In this document: positions 34,118-45,869 of the stretch, one piece after another
Position numbering within the stretch: the first letter of the stretch is position 1
How the letters are laid out: each line of letters begins with the position of its first letter
Source of the DNA: Tetrapyrgos nigripes
Lineage: Eukaryota > Basidiomycota > Agaricomycetes > Agaricales > Campanellaceae
Direction: 5' to 3'
NCBI GenBank assembly: GCA_013368315.1
Contig: JAACJM010000287.1
Location: 40,386 to 104,385 of the forward strand
Length of the DNA: 64,000 nt
Translations under genes and position numbers: made by a program
Notes under the pieces: generated by a model
Seen by the model: the letters and a program-made list of their open reading frames with translations, nothing else
Told to the model about the DNA's origin: nothing
The model's database searches: none

Positions 34118-34552
34118 ATGACTCAGTGGGAGACCCGCGTCGTTACTTTCCCTGGTGAAGAAGCAACCAAACCAGACACTCTGGAGAAGTGTGTGCAATG
34201 GTGAGTTATAAGTTGAACTAACTCTTTCACCATTGTCATTGTTCCTGTCATCTGGATCCTAGTAACTCTAGTCGCTCTGAGCTTGCTGCCTTTCGGATGG
34301 TTCTCTGCAATTTACATGGAGCATGGATGAAGGTGGACGACCTGAGCTACGTTGAGGATAACAGAATGTGAATGGGTTTTTACATCGCTGCGCATTGCAG
34401 ATTACTCATACTACCTGCCTGTCAGCATTAGAACATATTACCGAGTATCTAGGGATGTCCTCTCGACTCTGACACACGAGTACTACGAACAGAAGGTGGA
34501 CAATGGAGAGCAGCAGTCTTTTAAATCTTATGTGCAAGAGTGGGATGTATAG
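34118..34552 (+). CDS. KDZ accessory small protein, unknown
   Basis: ATG 34118 opens MTQWETRVVTFPGEEATKPD and then TLEKCVQ; a GT-AG intron 34201-34261 joins to NSSRSELAAFRMVLCNLHGA and then WMKVDDLSYVEDNRM. A further small intron around 34368 would connect to SYYLPVSIRTYYRVSRDVLS and end EWDV at 34552, but the exact border is unclear. No recognised domain. Its 3' end faces the 3' end of the transposase only about 60 bp away (convergent). Confidence 0.45.
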
Positions 34553-34608
34553 AAAAGTTCATAATATTTGAAGTACATATACAAGAAACGCAAACTACAA
34601 TAAGAGAA

Positions 34609-37600
34609 CTAACCATGAACTGATAAGTTTGATATGAAATCTACCAATGCCCCTGCACCTTCATGAACAGCATCGTCATCTTCCCAATCGCTATCTGACT
34701 CCAAATCATCCGATGCCACTGCATGTATCCTATCGTCGCATGGGTCATCCATGTGGGAAGGGCAAGAACCTGGTTCCGAAGGCACGTTGCTGTGAGCAGG
34801 CTGAGGGTGGTCACGGTCGTCACGTACACCTGGAGACGGGATACCGGTAAATCCGTCTAGCTGGTAAGTCTGTCGGATCTGGTGCAGGAGTAGGCGGTTG
34901 ACCTGGCGCCGTCGCTCCACATGTTCTTGCACTGGGCCGAGCATTGGACTGGCTGATTGTTGCAAGCGAGTGATGGTGGAAGTGAAGTGAAGATCTTCGT
35001 CGACAATGGATGTGTGAAGTCGTTGCAACTCTATATTGCACCGAAGAATCTCCTCTCTGGCACGACTGACTCGGTGATATTTCTTCATGAGCTCTCGGAT
35101 GATAGGCTTGGCCCAGGGCTTCTCAAAGATGATGTGGCGGGAGTCCTGGAGTATGCCGAACTGGTCGAGGAATGAGAAGTGCGAGACCTTCTCCCAATCA
35201 AGTTGAGGTCGGGGAGGGTTGAGTGACAAGGCAGCAGTGTTGTACCTCTTGACCGCCTTCCGAATAGCCTTGGACCGCTTTTGGAGGGCACTAGCAATGT
35301 GTGTTCGCATTTTGTAACCTGCAAAGTTTTAGTTAGACAGTGTTTGGGCAATGGTAAAGAAAAAGAAAAACTTACCTGTCTGTGAAAGATTAAGCCTATG
35401 TAACTCATACAAGCGCTGCACGACAAGCTTGTGCAAGTGCTCAAGTGCCTGTCGGTACGAGCGCTCATTCAAGTATTCAAGAGTCTTGAGGTAGGGCGGG
35501 TCTGTAGGCTTCCAACGTTCCCCTTCACCGATGTTCATCGAGCACTCGAGCTGAACAAGCTCATAGTGGATTTGATCTCGCTTCTCAGCAAGATAACGTC
35601 GAGCTGTCTCGGTCTTGCGTGTAGCTGACAAGTTGTTGCTATATGATTCAGCAGGAAGGAAGGGCTCATAATCTTGAGGGGTTTGGGTGCGGAATGTGCT
35701 GAACGTGGATTCGTACTTGTTACTAATAGTGAGAAGTATCAGTATCTATAGAATATCAGAAAGCATATGACTTACCTGATGTCCCGGTGCTTCTGAAGTA
35801 GTTCCACATAGGCAACGGCATGAAGGTCTTCAGGCGTCTCCTTGCCAAGGTCTTGAAAGTGTTGGGCCTCATCGGTGAAATAGTCCTCAAGGTCCTTGGT
35901 GGTGAGACCACATGCCTTAAGACCTTCCTGCAAATCTCGGCCATCGGTCTCAATAGTCTCCAGGGCCTGCCCATAGTTGTTGTGCAGCATGCGGGCAAGG
36001 TTCTGATACTTTTCTCTGTCCCACTGGCCAAAGAACAGGTCGATGAGAACACGCCGGCGATAAGCAGTTGCATAACGCGTGATGCCAGCGAGCTGATTAG
36101 ATAGTGAAAAGATTCGTTCTAATGTTTCAAGGTCTTCGAGACCCATTCCGATAATGTTGACGGGATGGAAGTGTAGTTGGCAGAGGAAGTTGTGGGAGTA
36201 ACCATGGAACGCATTGACACAAGTGCGACAATTACGTTCTCGGAATCGGTCACCAAGGGAGCTGGAGTTGATTGTGGAGCTGAAGCTGCAGCCAATGTCG
36301 TAGCCCAGGATCCAGTCGTCGTCGAAGACTTCTAGAGCTTTGGCAACCATGGCAAGTGGATATTTCGCACTAGCAAAAGAAGTGTTAGTAGAAGGGAGTG
36401 GCATAAAAAAATAGGGACGAACAGTTCTCCACTTCTTACCATGTCAGCAAGCCAGAGGATGAAGCCATGCCGGCATGCACTGGCGAAGATCCCTGTCTCA
36501 TCAAAGATGTTCCACATCTGCTTCTTCGAGTCCGCTCCTGCGGCCTTCCAGTTCTCTGTACATGCACCCAAGAATCCTGTGGAGGAGCCATCAGTAGGGT
36601 CGCCACCTTCCTCTAGCCCAGCATCTTCATCACCGCTGTTGTCATCAGGATTGGGTGCCTTGGGTCTAGACTTGACCTCAGTGGCGAAGCGATCAACAAA
36701 TTCCCGGGGCAAGAAGTAATCGCTATCACTGAAGACACGCGTATCTGCGATGCTACGATTGCCGAGGGGTCCCATGCGCCGCAGGGAATTGTTTCCGTCA
36801 CAAACCCACATCCGAGAAAATTTGAGTGGTGGTTCATCCTTGAGCTGAAGCAAGATAGGCACATTAGTAAAAGAACAGTAGCAGACCATAAAACTACTCA
36901 CCTTGTAGCAGCAAGCTGGACAACTATGAAGAATGCGGTAGTTAGGAGTGTCGTGTCCAAGAGCTGCGGCTACTCTTTTATCTATGTTCTGGCGGATGGT
37001 GAGGTACACGTCAAAGCAGTTCGAGACGGCGTCTCGATGAAAGCGACGATAAGGCATCTATAATTTGAAAATGAGTATGTGCTGACTGATAGAAGGGAAA
37101 GAAAGCTAGTCACCTTGTTAATATGGCAGAGCACACGAGCAAACGCCTCAATACTGAGAGATGTTTTGTACAGCTTGAGGGTATACAGCAGTTCCAACGT
37201 CTTGAGTGAAATTGCAAGTGAGGGTTGTTCAGGAGAGTTGCCGAGGAAGCCAGCATTGACGAGAGCGATGGAAGCAACTGTGACGGGATCCCGTTGAATA
37301 TACACCGTGCTGGTTAGGTCAAAGATGTCGAGGATGGCGATGGTGAAGTTGTAGGAGGGATCAGTGGACATGAAATCGACAGTGGTTAGCTCGCCATATG
37401 TTCGAAGGATGTATGCATCAGTTAATGGTTCGATGAGGGAGTCCCACTTCGCTTGAACGGACTGCAGCCGATTGCGCCATGTTCGTCGATCCTTGCGTTG
37501 CCGGTTGACGTTAGGACTAAGTAGAGTGAAGACTGGGTTGAGGAGAAGTGTTCCAAAAAAAAAAAAAAAAAGATAAACCACTCACCGAGAAATGTAACGA

Positions 37601-38009
37601 TGTTGGCCAACGTGATGTAAAGCATCACGAACGTCGTAGTAGAATGACTGAGACGTTGAGCCAGAGTCCTCCACTTGGTCAGTCCCTTCTTCACCACTAT
37701 CGAAGCCTGTGTCCATGAACGATGTGTCTTCCATGGCCATGTCTTGGTCTCCTGCAAGTTCTTGCAGTGCATTCCGGGCTTCTTGACTAAGTCCTTCGTT
37801 GAGGCTTCAACAGTGTGATTTGTTGCAGAAAGGGATGTGCACATACCTGAGACATTCTGGAGATAGTGAGCCTCAGCCTCCTTACGTAGCTGTGTGCGCT
37901 TCTGAACTCCAATCCGCTCTGTATTGCTTGAGAGACTTGGATTATACCGACCGCCTCCGACTCCGTACTTCATTGCCTTGGAGACCCCACGGTGTTTGTT
38001 CTTAGCCAT
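34609..38009 (-). CDS. KDZ transposase, CxC1 type, apparently intact
   Basis: Eight exons with GT-AG introns give an uninterrupted frame of 1000 residues: 38009-37847, 37793-37586, 37516-37114, 37057-36902, 36844-36423, 36369-35776, 35722-35376, 35318-34609. The start MAKNKHRGVSKAMKYGVGGG lies about 100 bp inside the right terminal repeat. The CxC1 cluster is CPACCYK followed by VCDGNNSLRRM, which holds the first catalytic Asp. RVFSDSDYFLPREFVDRF and the DETGIFASACRHGF motif follow. The second Asp is in YDIGCSF, and the Glu region is GLEDLETLERIFSLSN. His/Cys residues (CRTCVNAFHGYSHNFLC) complete the core. A long helical C-terminus and an acidic tail end the protein. KDZ transposases are DDE enzymes acting on their own terminal repeats. 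A poly-A/T run at about 37557-37571 is inside an intron. The intact frame suggests recent activity. Confidence 0.9.
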
Positions 38010-38105
38010 TGCAAGGAGAAAGTTGAACAGCGAAGAAGTCGTAGCGCTGCGAAGGGAGGTATGCAAGTTGTAACGCGTCGGCGTCAGGCGAACAGTGTAC
38101 GCATT

Positions 38106-38523
38106 ACGATTTCGAACCAACAGATGACATAATCAGGAGGAGGGATAGCCGAGGGAACATCGAGCAAGGAAGTATGAGGGCGGGTGATATAAGCGTCGGG
38201 GGGGACTAAGCGAAGGACAGCGAGCGGACGCTCATGATGGTGATGGTCGGTGTGAGAAGTTGTGATCATGACATTGTTGATGACGAGACGGAACGGAACG
38301 GTCATCTCGGGTTTGATCACTCCCGGATGTACTTCCGAAGAGACTCAGTAGGTACCTACTTCATATGGGAGGGGTTTTGTGTTTCCTTAGAAGTGAAAAG
38401 TATGCAATATTCGTGGAATTATTGGCAGTGTCTGACTTATAACAACTTTCGTTAGTACAGTATTGCCTCAACCGGGTGCGCTCGGCATTACTATAGTATT
38501 GGTATGTTGTGATGTTGAGGTGG
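38106..38523 (-). repeat. KDZ right terminal inverted repeat
   Basis: Inverted copy of 27321-27748. Compared with the left, it lacks about 10 bp near 38349 and has a few single-base changes. Followed directly by CACTCTCC, the target duplication. Confidence 0.85.
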
Positions 38524-39574
38524 CACTCTCCTGAACACACTTTTGCTGCTCCTGGAGTGAGAGGAAATGGGGTGGTGGAGGAGCCATGTTTCTTCTCCCA
38601 TTCCACAACCTGAGCTTGATATGCAGTCTGGCCTGCCTATGTATCTGGATGGGTAACAAGGGAGTCAATAATTGACTTGAGTGCTTGTTTTGTGTCATCG
38701 GGGATTTTGGGAAGAGAGGAAAAGTGAGCTGATTGAGTTTGTTGGCCAGAGACACAACAGAATGATGAAGGAGCAGGTGAAGTGTTACTAATAGATGTAC
38801 CAGCCATTGTTCTGCAGATCCCTGCAGTTGGGGAAGGTGGAGGAGCTGATGGAGAATGGCCTTGGAGCCGTTCCAGTTGAGCAATGTGAGTGATGAGACG
38901 TTTGTGTTTTTTGCGCTTCTCCTGTGCAGCAGCAGTGTTGATAAAAGTACAACTGAGACCCTTGATGGCATCTGTGAATGCAGTCCAGGCTTGGAGCAAA
39001 GCACTGGATGCAAATTTTCCTTCACCAACCTGATATATGTTGCTCCTTCATGCACCTTTGCTGACTTCACCAGACCCAACACCTTATCAGCCCATGCCCA
39101 ATGTGAATAAACCTCTACCCCTCTAGCTGTTGTCTTCTTCCCCAACTACTCTATCTCTAACTTTGTTGCCATCAACTCTTTCTCAAACTGCTCTGTAGTC
39201 TTCTTCACCCTAACGACTAGTGGCCATTGCTTATTGAAAGCTGCCTCAAAGGCCACAAGTGAGGACTTCTCATCGTTAGACAAGTCTTTGTACCAGTCTT
39301 GTGCCTTGCTGCCTGAGGCAAAGTAGAAGCAAAACTGCGCAATGAGCTCCTTCTCATCTGTACATTTGTGCTCGGCTTGGCAAACATCACTGAACCAGTC
39401 CTGGGAATTTTCATCCAGGTGATCAGTGTCACCATAAAACTTCGACTCATCATCACTAGAATCTTGTGTAGGAACATGAATAGGAGGTGGTGATGTTGGT
39501 GGCATGTCTCTGGTGGGAGTGTGTAGTCCTAAATCAGTAAGTGGGGTGCTTCTATTGGAACTCAGGGCTGACAA
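38524..39574 (-). pseudogene. LTR-retrotransposon gag, 5' part, cut by KDZ
   Basis: Starts MSALSSNRSTPLTDLGLH at 39574. The capsid-like part includes ENSQDWFSDV, FYFASGSKAQDWYKDLSN and ARGVEVYSHWAWADKVLGLV, then YIRLVKENLHPVL, as in gag proteins of agaricomycete LTR elements. Stop codons at 39146-39148 and 38637-38639 are both TAG where CAG (Gln) is expected, and a frame change lies near 39000. The C-terminal VVEWEKKHGSSTTPFPLT reaches KVCSG at the KDZ border, and the zinc knuckle continues at 27322 on the other side. No pol gene was found next to it. Confidence 0.72.
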
Positions 39575-41244
39575 CAGGGGTAATGAATTGTCTCAGTGAT
39601 ATTCGTCTCAACTGGCAAGCGTGAGAAGGTACCTTCTGGGAGACAGAATGGTAACACATGGCAGTGGCTGGAATGTCATTTTGAAGAGTGTAGATGCTGC
39701 ACTAAGATGCAAAAATTTTTTTCTGAAGCTTGAGAAGACTCAGGAAACTCAATAGACTGTAGACTCAGAACATAGACTCAGCAAAGAAACTCAAAAGATA
39801 ATTGGTTGCACAGAGAGAATTGCACTCTCGTCACCAAGATGGAGTAGGCCAACAGACTATAAAGTAGTGATGTTGTAGATAGACTAAATCAGTACCTGAG
39901 TCAAGTCTGGCTCTTTGGCCAGACTCTAGACAAATATGTACAATCAAGTAACTAAGCATCCCAAATGCCCCTGCTGTGGCATACTCTGTGTCTATGGAAT
40001 GGGGCAAATCCCTATTCCACCAAATCTTCAACCTCTCTCCAATACTCTTCCTTTGGAACAAGGACGAATCTCTTCTTCCTGCTCCTTCCAACTCTGAAGT
40101 GGAAAGGGTTCTATATGGGGTAGTCTGGTCACTCAATGATGAAGGCATAATCACTGCAGTGAATCACAAGCTGTTATTTTGTCCTCCAAATAAACAAGCA
40201 GCCTGTCACTTTTTAGCAAAGATGGAATTTTTATCACCTTTTCTATCAGCTCCATCCTCACATATTCACCATCATGACCTTTCCTTGCTGCCTCCACCAT
40301 ACTCTAGACATCTCCAAGCCTTCCTGGACATTGTTCAATGCAATGGGGATTTCTTGATACCTTTCCACAATCACGCTCCATCCCATCAGAAGCTTCTACA
40401 GTACACAGCTAGCCCTTTAATGTCCAATTGTCTTCGCACTTGAAAGTGTTATTTCAGTGAACTCATCTTTCAAGGGGTTACTTTCAATACTGAGTTTCCT
40501 AGGCATCTGAACACTCCTGTATTGTTTGACAGCCCTGAAGCCTTCTTCGAATTCATTGCTGAGTTTGAAAGTCACCAATATTGCAATATGCAGGCATATA
40601 GAGATGCAGCTGAAACAGTGCAATTCACATGTAACAATGCTGCATTTGGGGATGATAGTGAGCTGGACTGGTTGCTGGCTGATTCATCTCAGACCAGATG
40701 GTCCTTTTCCCAGCAATTGCACTCTTTTGGTAAACTAGTCACATATCTCACTGCCATTGACTATGCTGAGACGGGTGTGGTGGATATCCCATCAGTGGGA
40801 GATATGGGAAATATTGTTCATTATATTCATAAAGGCGCAGTTATGGGTCTTAGGTCTCTGGGTTACCCATGTTGAACTCAATCAGAAACTGGGAATGCTT
40901 TTGTGTCTTTCCATAACTTCGTGCTTTACAACTTGTCTCTATCTCATCAAAGGGCAATGGGTTTCAATGTCTTTACACCAGAAAATTGTCTGTGCAAAGA
41001 TGGAAGGTCAGACTGTCAAGAGTTCAAATTATTGTTTGCAAGTCTTGAGCAGTTATCATGTATATAGAGCTCAACTATACACTGTATATAGACTTGAAGT
41101 ATTTCTTGTGTACAGATACTAGTTATCATTTTTAATCTACTTCCTCCAAGATAGCACTGTCTCCTTTTATTTCTGCTCCACTCCTATATTTGAGTCTCTT
41201 TTGCATTTCTGTCTCCTTTTCATCATTGTCATGATGAAAGGGGT
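39575..41244. other. Retroelement debris with two unidentified open stretches
   Basis: Open + strand stretches at about 39976-40443 (SEVERVLYGVVWSLNDEGII, then CPPNKQAACHFLAKMEF) and about 40522-40875 (PEAFFEFIAEFESHQYCNMQ, then DIPSVGDMGNIVHYIHKGA) have coding character but no known family. The part 39590-39960 may be the 5' LTR and leader of the gag element on the minus strand. I cannot mark LTR borders. Confidence 0.35.
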
Positions 41245-41945
41245 GTGGGCCAACACTGTGTGTGGTGAGTATGAGGCCACAGGTTTTCCTTGGACTAGGT
41301 ATTAATTGTATTCTCATTTCCTGTACAGACACATAGAATGACTGCAGCTTTTTATTTGCAACATATTCTAGAGTATTATACTATTATTGCTAGCTTGGAA
41401 TTCTGGAAATAATTTCATTGGTACACCAGTTCCAATGCCATCATACAACAATCCCTGGGCAGCATCCTATGGCTCTTATCAGAATGAGGTTGGACTGACT
41501 GTTGACAAGATTTCAGTCGAGATTTTGACACTGAGTAGAGCTGGAAGAAAGAGAAAGAGCAGCCAAGTACTGCCTTGAGGGAAAGATTGTTTTGTATATC
41601 TGTACTGTGCTGCTGAGCCTTGATACATTGTAATATACCCAGGGAAGCTGCTGTTTCAGGGGTACCCGCAATTCACCTATCTTCTCTGTCTCAAAATTTG
41701 TCTCAAACAATACTGCAAGATGATTAGAAAAGATAGAACATGGAGGTATGACAACATTGTGGTTATAAGACGATGACATGATTGTTTGCCTACAGCCTGG
41801 CTACGAAGCTGGAGACAAACAAATGACATAGGTATAAACAGGTAAAATTGGAAGCATTAACGGAAACAACCAGGGTGCCAATTAGACATAGCCACATGCA
41901 GAAATGCAGTGGAAAGAACTCAGCCTCATTCTTCGGCCTCGTAAT
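41245..41945 (+). repeat. Dispersed repeat R1, copy 1, left arm of an inverted pair
   Basis: Begins GTGTGGGCCAACACTGTGTG and ends near AAAGAACTCAGCCTCATTCT. The same sequence lies inverted at about 42405-42990, with internal deletions in that copy. A fragment of its start is at about 55078 (TATGGGCCAACACTGCATGT) and of its end at about 57050-57100 and 57785. I could not identify the class; no coding domain is recognised. Confidence 0.65.
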
Positions 41946-42404
41946 AGCAGGTTAATAGCAAGCTTTTGCCATTGATAATCTCTTGAATGCAGAACACAAG
42001 CTCAGATAGCTTCTTCAGTTGAGTGGCTTCATTCTCCATGTTGTAATGCATTCACCATGAATGCGGACACTGAACCTGGTCAATTGACACTCACAACATG
42101 TCAGTCACCTTTTAAACATTGAATATTCAAGGAAGAGATGGGGTGAGGATATGTATGACTCAATGAGGTGCGTACCTCATGAAACGTGGATAACTGAGCT
42201 GAAAGTGGTCCAAGCTTCATTGCCTCTTCTATTGCAGATTCCACCTTCTGTGCTGCTGAGTGACAAATATCAGTGGCATGCAAACCATGATCAGGTCAAA
42301 CATACCAGTGGATGACTCCATCCTGTCTGTGTAGGTGAGTGTATGCAGAGGAAAGGAGGTGTGTCTTCCTTTGCTTTTGTTTCCAGTACTGATAACTCTG
42401 GTAT

Positions 42405-42990
42405 CTCCAACACACATTATGAGGCTGAAGAATGAGGCTGAGTTCTTTACACTGCATTTCTGCATGTGGCTATATCTAATTGGCACCCCAGTTATTTCCG
42501 TTCTTCCTTCCAATTTTACCCATTTATGCCTATGTCATTTGTTTGCTTGCAGCCAGGCTGTAGGCAAACAATATGTCAGTGTCTTATAACACTACAACGC
42601 TGTCAGACCTCAATGCCTTCCAGTAACATCTTCTATTCTTTTGATTGCTCTAATATACCCTACAAAACATCTCTTTGTTGTCTTTCATCATGCCTACTAA
42701 CAACCTTTCCCTAAAGACAGAGCTTGGCTGCTCTTTCTCTCTCTCCAGGTCTTCTCAGCTGACCAAAATCTCCTCAGTCCAACCTCAGTCCAAGAAGAAC
42801 CATAGGATGGTGCCTAGGAATGGTTGTATGACAGCATTGGAACTGGTGTACCAATAAAATTATCTCCAGAATTTCAAGCTAGTAATAAGATTACAATTAA
42901 TGGTTAGTCCAAGGTAAGATGTGTGGCCTTGTACTCACCAGTCACCATGTGCAGTGTTGGCCCACACCTTTTCATGGTACATAGGTAATT
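42405..42990 (-). repeat. Dispersed repeat R1, copy 2, inverted
   Basis: Reverse complement of the 41245-41945 copy: TTCTGCATGTGGCTATATCT near 42460 mirrors ATAGCCACATGCAGAA near 41890, and AATTCTGGAAATAATTTCAT near 41400 is mirrored near 42870. Together with copy 1 it forms an inverted pair around a spacer of about 460 bp. Confidence 0.65.
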
Positions 42991-43562
42991 CTTATTTGAG
43001 TACGCATGGTACCTGGATTGTACCTCAATTGTGATGGTCAACAGATAGCATTGGCTCCATATGTTGGTGCTGGTGTCTATCTGGTCAGCATTATGTGGCC
43101 TCCTCCATAGTAACTTTGGCAGCGTCAGCCCCTTGCCCTGTTACATCAGGTCCACTGCAAGCTCGTCGCTTATTTGGATGTGAGCCTTTGTAGAAGCATT
43201 GACTGGGGTGTCTGTAATTGCTGACTATGCTTATAGTCTCTCCATACCATAGCCAGGCACATTAAAGTGTATTGCAATTACTGAAGGATGCATAGCCATC
43301 CCTCTATACACCTAGTAATTGTTTTGCTTCACACATAGGTAGTACACTGGAACCACTTTGAGGCAAAATGGTGGGTCATTTCTGAAGTGGACTGCAGTGA
43401 CCTGGAGGGTTTTTTTTTTTTTTTTGGTTATCTGCTACCATCTTTGCAACAATCACACCAGACACTCTTTATAAGTTCAAAGGCCTTAGGCTTTTGGACT
43501 TGCCTGTGGTCTACTGGAATGTTCTCCCAATTCCATGCCACCTAAAAATAAGACCACTCAAA
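42991..43562. other. Non-coding spacer
   Basis: No gene is seen. A run of about 18 T residues lies at about 43409-43427. Confidence 0.35.
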
Positions 43563-44880
43563 ATGCCACAACCAAAACAACTGTTGCTGGATGACAAACT
43601 GGGTGAGTAGTGTTCTTGCTATCTACTGCTTCTACTCTCCTTTCTCAATCCCTTTGACAGTGCATTTCAAATAGATCGAGAGAGATCTCTTGAGAGCAAG
43701 GACACTTTTGATCAGGACAGTACTCCACCTCCATGTTCTTCTTCTCCTGTGAAAACTCTGGGAACACCAAAGTGAGTACTCTTTGTTCATTTCCTCTACT
43801 GACTTTTTCATTATTGTTTGATGCAGGAGTAATAGAATAGGAGTTCCAATGGCTAGTCCACATTCACCTTCTCCTCGCAAATCTACCAGGTTTGTTTCAT
43901 TTGTGCATTGTTTTGCCTTGTACCAATAATGCTGTTAGAGTTGCATCTCATACCACTCCAACTGTGGCCTCTGTGTCATGAGTAGCATTTCTTGTGTCTG
44001 TCTGTTTGATTCTGATTGAATTTACACAGTCATAAAAGGGGTAGATGTTCTTCTGGTGATCAGGAAATTGAACAGTTAGTTCACTGTATCTGTCCTCATT
44101 GAGCATCCATTCTAAACTCTACCACAGTTCCAACAGCACCAGCCCAACTAAGTGCATAGGCAGTACCAGTCCTACAAAGTGTTCCAGGACAGGCTTGGAT
44201 AATTGTGTGTCATGCTTCTTCCATCTTCACTAATCCACCTCTGATTAATTTGTGCTAGTCATCAAATCTCCCACAATTACCCTCTTCTTTTCCTTTCCAC
44301 TTCTCTTACACTCGTACAAGGATCTCACTCAATGGTGACAATGAAGAGGACACAGAGCATGAATCAATTGTGCAGGACAATGAAGAATCCAATGGACAAA
44401 GTGAGGGAGCAGCAGATGAAGAGCTTGCAGTTGCCAGTGACAATGAACATGGGTATGTCTTCCTGTACCTGTTTGCTCATTACTTTTCTGACTATTCATT
44501 AAGCATATCTGCCTCTGGTGTCTCACCCATCACTGTGCAGGATTGGGTGGATGGGTACACACTGTCTCTGAACTCAATCATTATTTCTCAGCATCAACAA
44601 ATGTTACAAAGAGAAGGAAGATAGGAAAAAGAATGAAAAGAAGGCTGTTCATGATGCCTGGTGAGCCCTTCAATTTTATTATACTCCTTCGCAATGTCTG
44701 ATAATATTTCCAGGGCTGAGGATATCAAAATGTGGGGGGACTTTCACCATTCCTATGAGTTCAACCCTCCCAAAGTGTGCGAAGTCATGAAAGACTCCTT
44801 CAAGCACCCTATTCTAGATGCTGAGGGTCTCTATGACAGCTGCTTCTGTGTGAGGTTGCAAGTGTTTTTTGTTTGCTAAC
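43563..44880 (+). pseudogene. Decayed multi-exon hypothetical gene
   Basis: Exon-like pieces in order: MPQPKQLLLDDKL (43563), FQIDRERSLESKDTFDQDST (about 43664-43771) followed by PVKTLGTPK, SNRIGVPMASPHSPSPRKST (about 43829-43890), an acidic stretch TEHESIVQDNEESNGQSEGA (about 44355-44450), and AEDIKMWGDFHHSYEFNPP to LDAEGLYDSCF (about 44716-44850). GT-AG borders are plausible, but not all phases fit, so it is probably broken. The last exon has Trp and Tyr spacing like a folded domain. I do not recognise the family. Confidence 0.35.
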
Positions 44881-45193
44881 ATTATCATCCAGTTCTTTTG
44901 CTAAAGGTGGTTTACTTTTACCAGGTCTTGTCATGACATCTATATTTGGTACTATTTATTTCTTCTTATCTCCTTATCCTCAGACCTTTACACCATATGA
45001 CTCTTGTTCCACATGCTACACACCAGACCTTTCATTTCTCTGATACAGCTTCTTTTACAGCTTCCTTTACACCTTTACTTTTACATATATAAACCCTGTC
45101 TTGACACCTGGTTCCCCATCTCAACCTCTTTGTCATTGGGACCAGGTGTGTATCTCCCTTTTCATTACTTATTCCACCTTTACTAATGGGCAC

Positions 45194-45290
45194 TGTAGTT
45201 CCAGTACTTATTGCTGTCTGTTAGGTATTTAATACATTCTTCATCGTTGGGACCAGTTCCAGTACTTATTGCTGTCTGTTAGCTGAGTCG
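45194..45290. repeat. Short tandem duplication
   Basis: The string GTTCCAGTACTTATTGCTGT occurs at about 45199 and again at about 45257, with the intervening sequence partly shared (CATCGTTGGGACCA). It is a local duplication of about 60 bp. Confidence 0.5.
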
Positions 45291-45869
45291 ACTCATTATC
45301 ACTGTCTAAGTGCTCGCCTCTTTGTGACATTAGGTTGAGATCCCTTACTGCACCAGCAGCCTCTGTATAGGTCGTCCTTGCAGGCACTACTGTCACCATG
45401 TCTGGATGATACGCTGCACCATCCATCTCTGCATCTTCCCCACTGTCTCTGCCACTGCCCTGTGCAGGTTCCCTACATGGTCTTGACTTATCAGATCAGA
45501 AGCACATCAGCTTTGATATCGAGAAGAACTCTACAACGACTGCCTGCAACAGCCTTGTCCCCACACTCATCACTCCATTCCCCAGGTCTGCTACTACTTC
45601 TGGGAAGGAAACAACAGTATAATCCTACCCAGCAATCCAGCCCTACTCTGCTCCCACTTCCTACACTTTGCCTTCTGTCACCTGCCATTTCCCTTTTCTG
45701 AATTCAGTACTTCTACTGCTCCATCACCAGATCTCACTCACACTCCACTTCCATCATCTGTTCCACCTTCTGCCATACCAACAGCCCATCCCAGTCCTAC
45801 ACCTGTACCCATTCCATCCCCTCTTCCCTCAGCCCCACTCAGCCCCATCACTTCCCCAATCATCAATGT

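Larger units (their letters stand above)
27321..38523. mobile_element. Complete KDZ DNA transposon carrying a TET/JBP gene
   Basis: Inverted termini begin CCACCTCAACATCACAACAT at 27321 and end with the reverse complement at 38523. The flanking sequence CACTCTCC occurs at 27315-27322 and 38524-38531, so the target duplication is 6 bp if the terminal CC belongs to the element, or 8 bp as reported for KDZ elements if it does not. Inside are a CxC1-type transposase (minus), a TET/JBP dioxygenase (plus) and four accessory genes. Fungal KDZ transposons with TET/JBP genes are a described group. This copy appears complete and little mutated. Confidence 0.88.

Noticed and set aside
37550..37575. Poly-A run as a poly(A) tail of a retroposed copy
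   Set aside because: It lies within a transposase intron, as poly-T on the coding strand, and no retroposed copy adjoins it.
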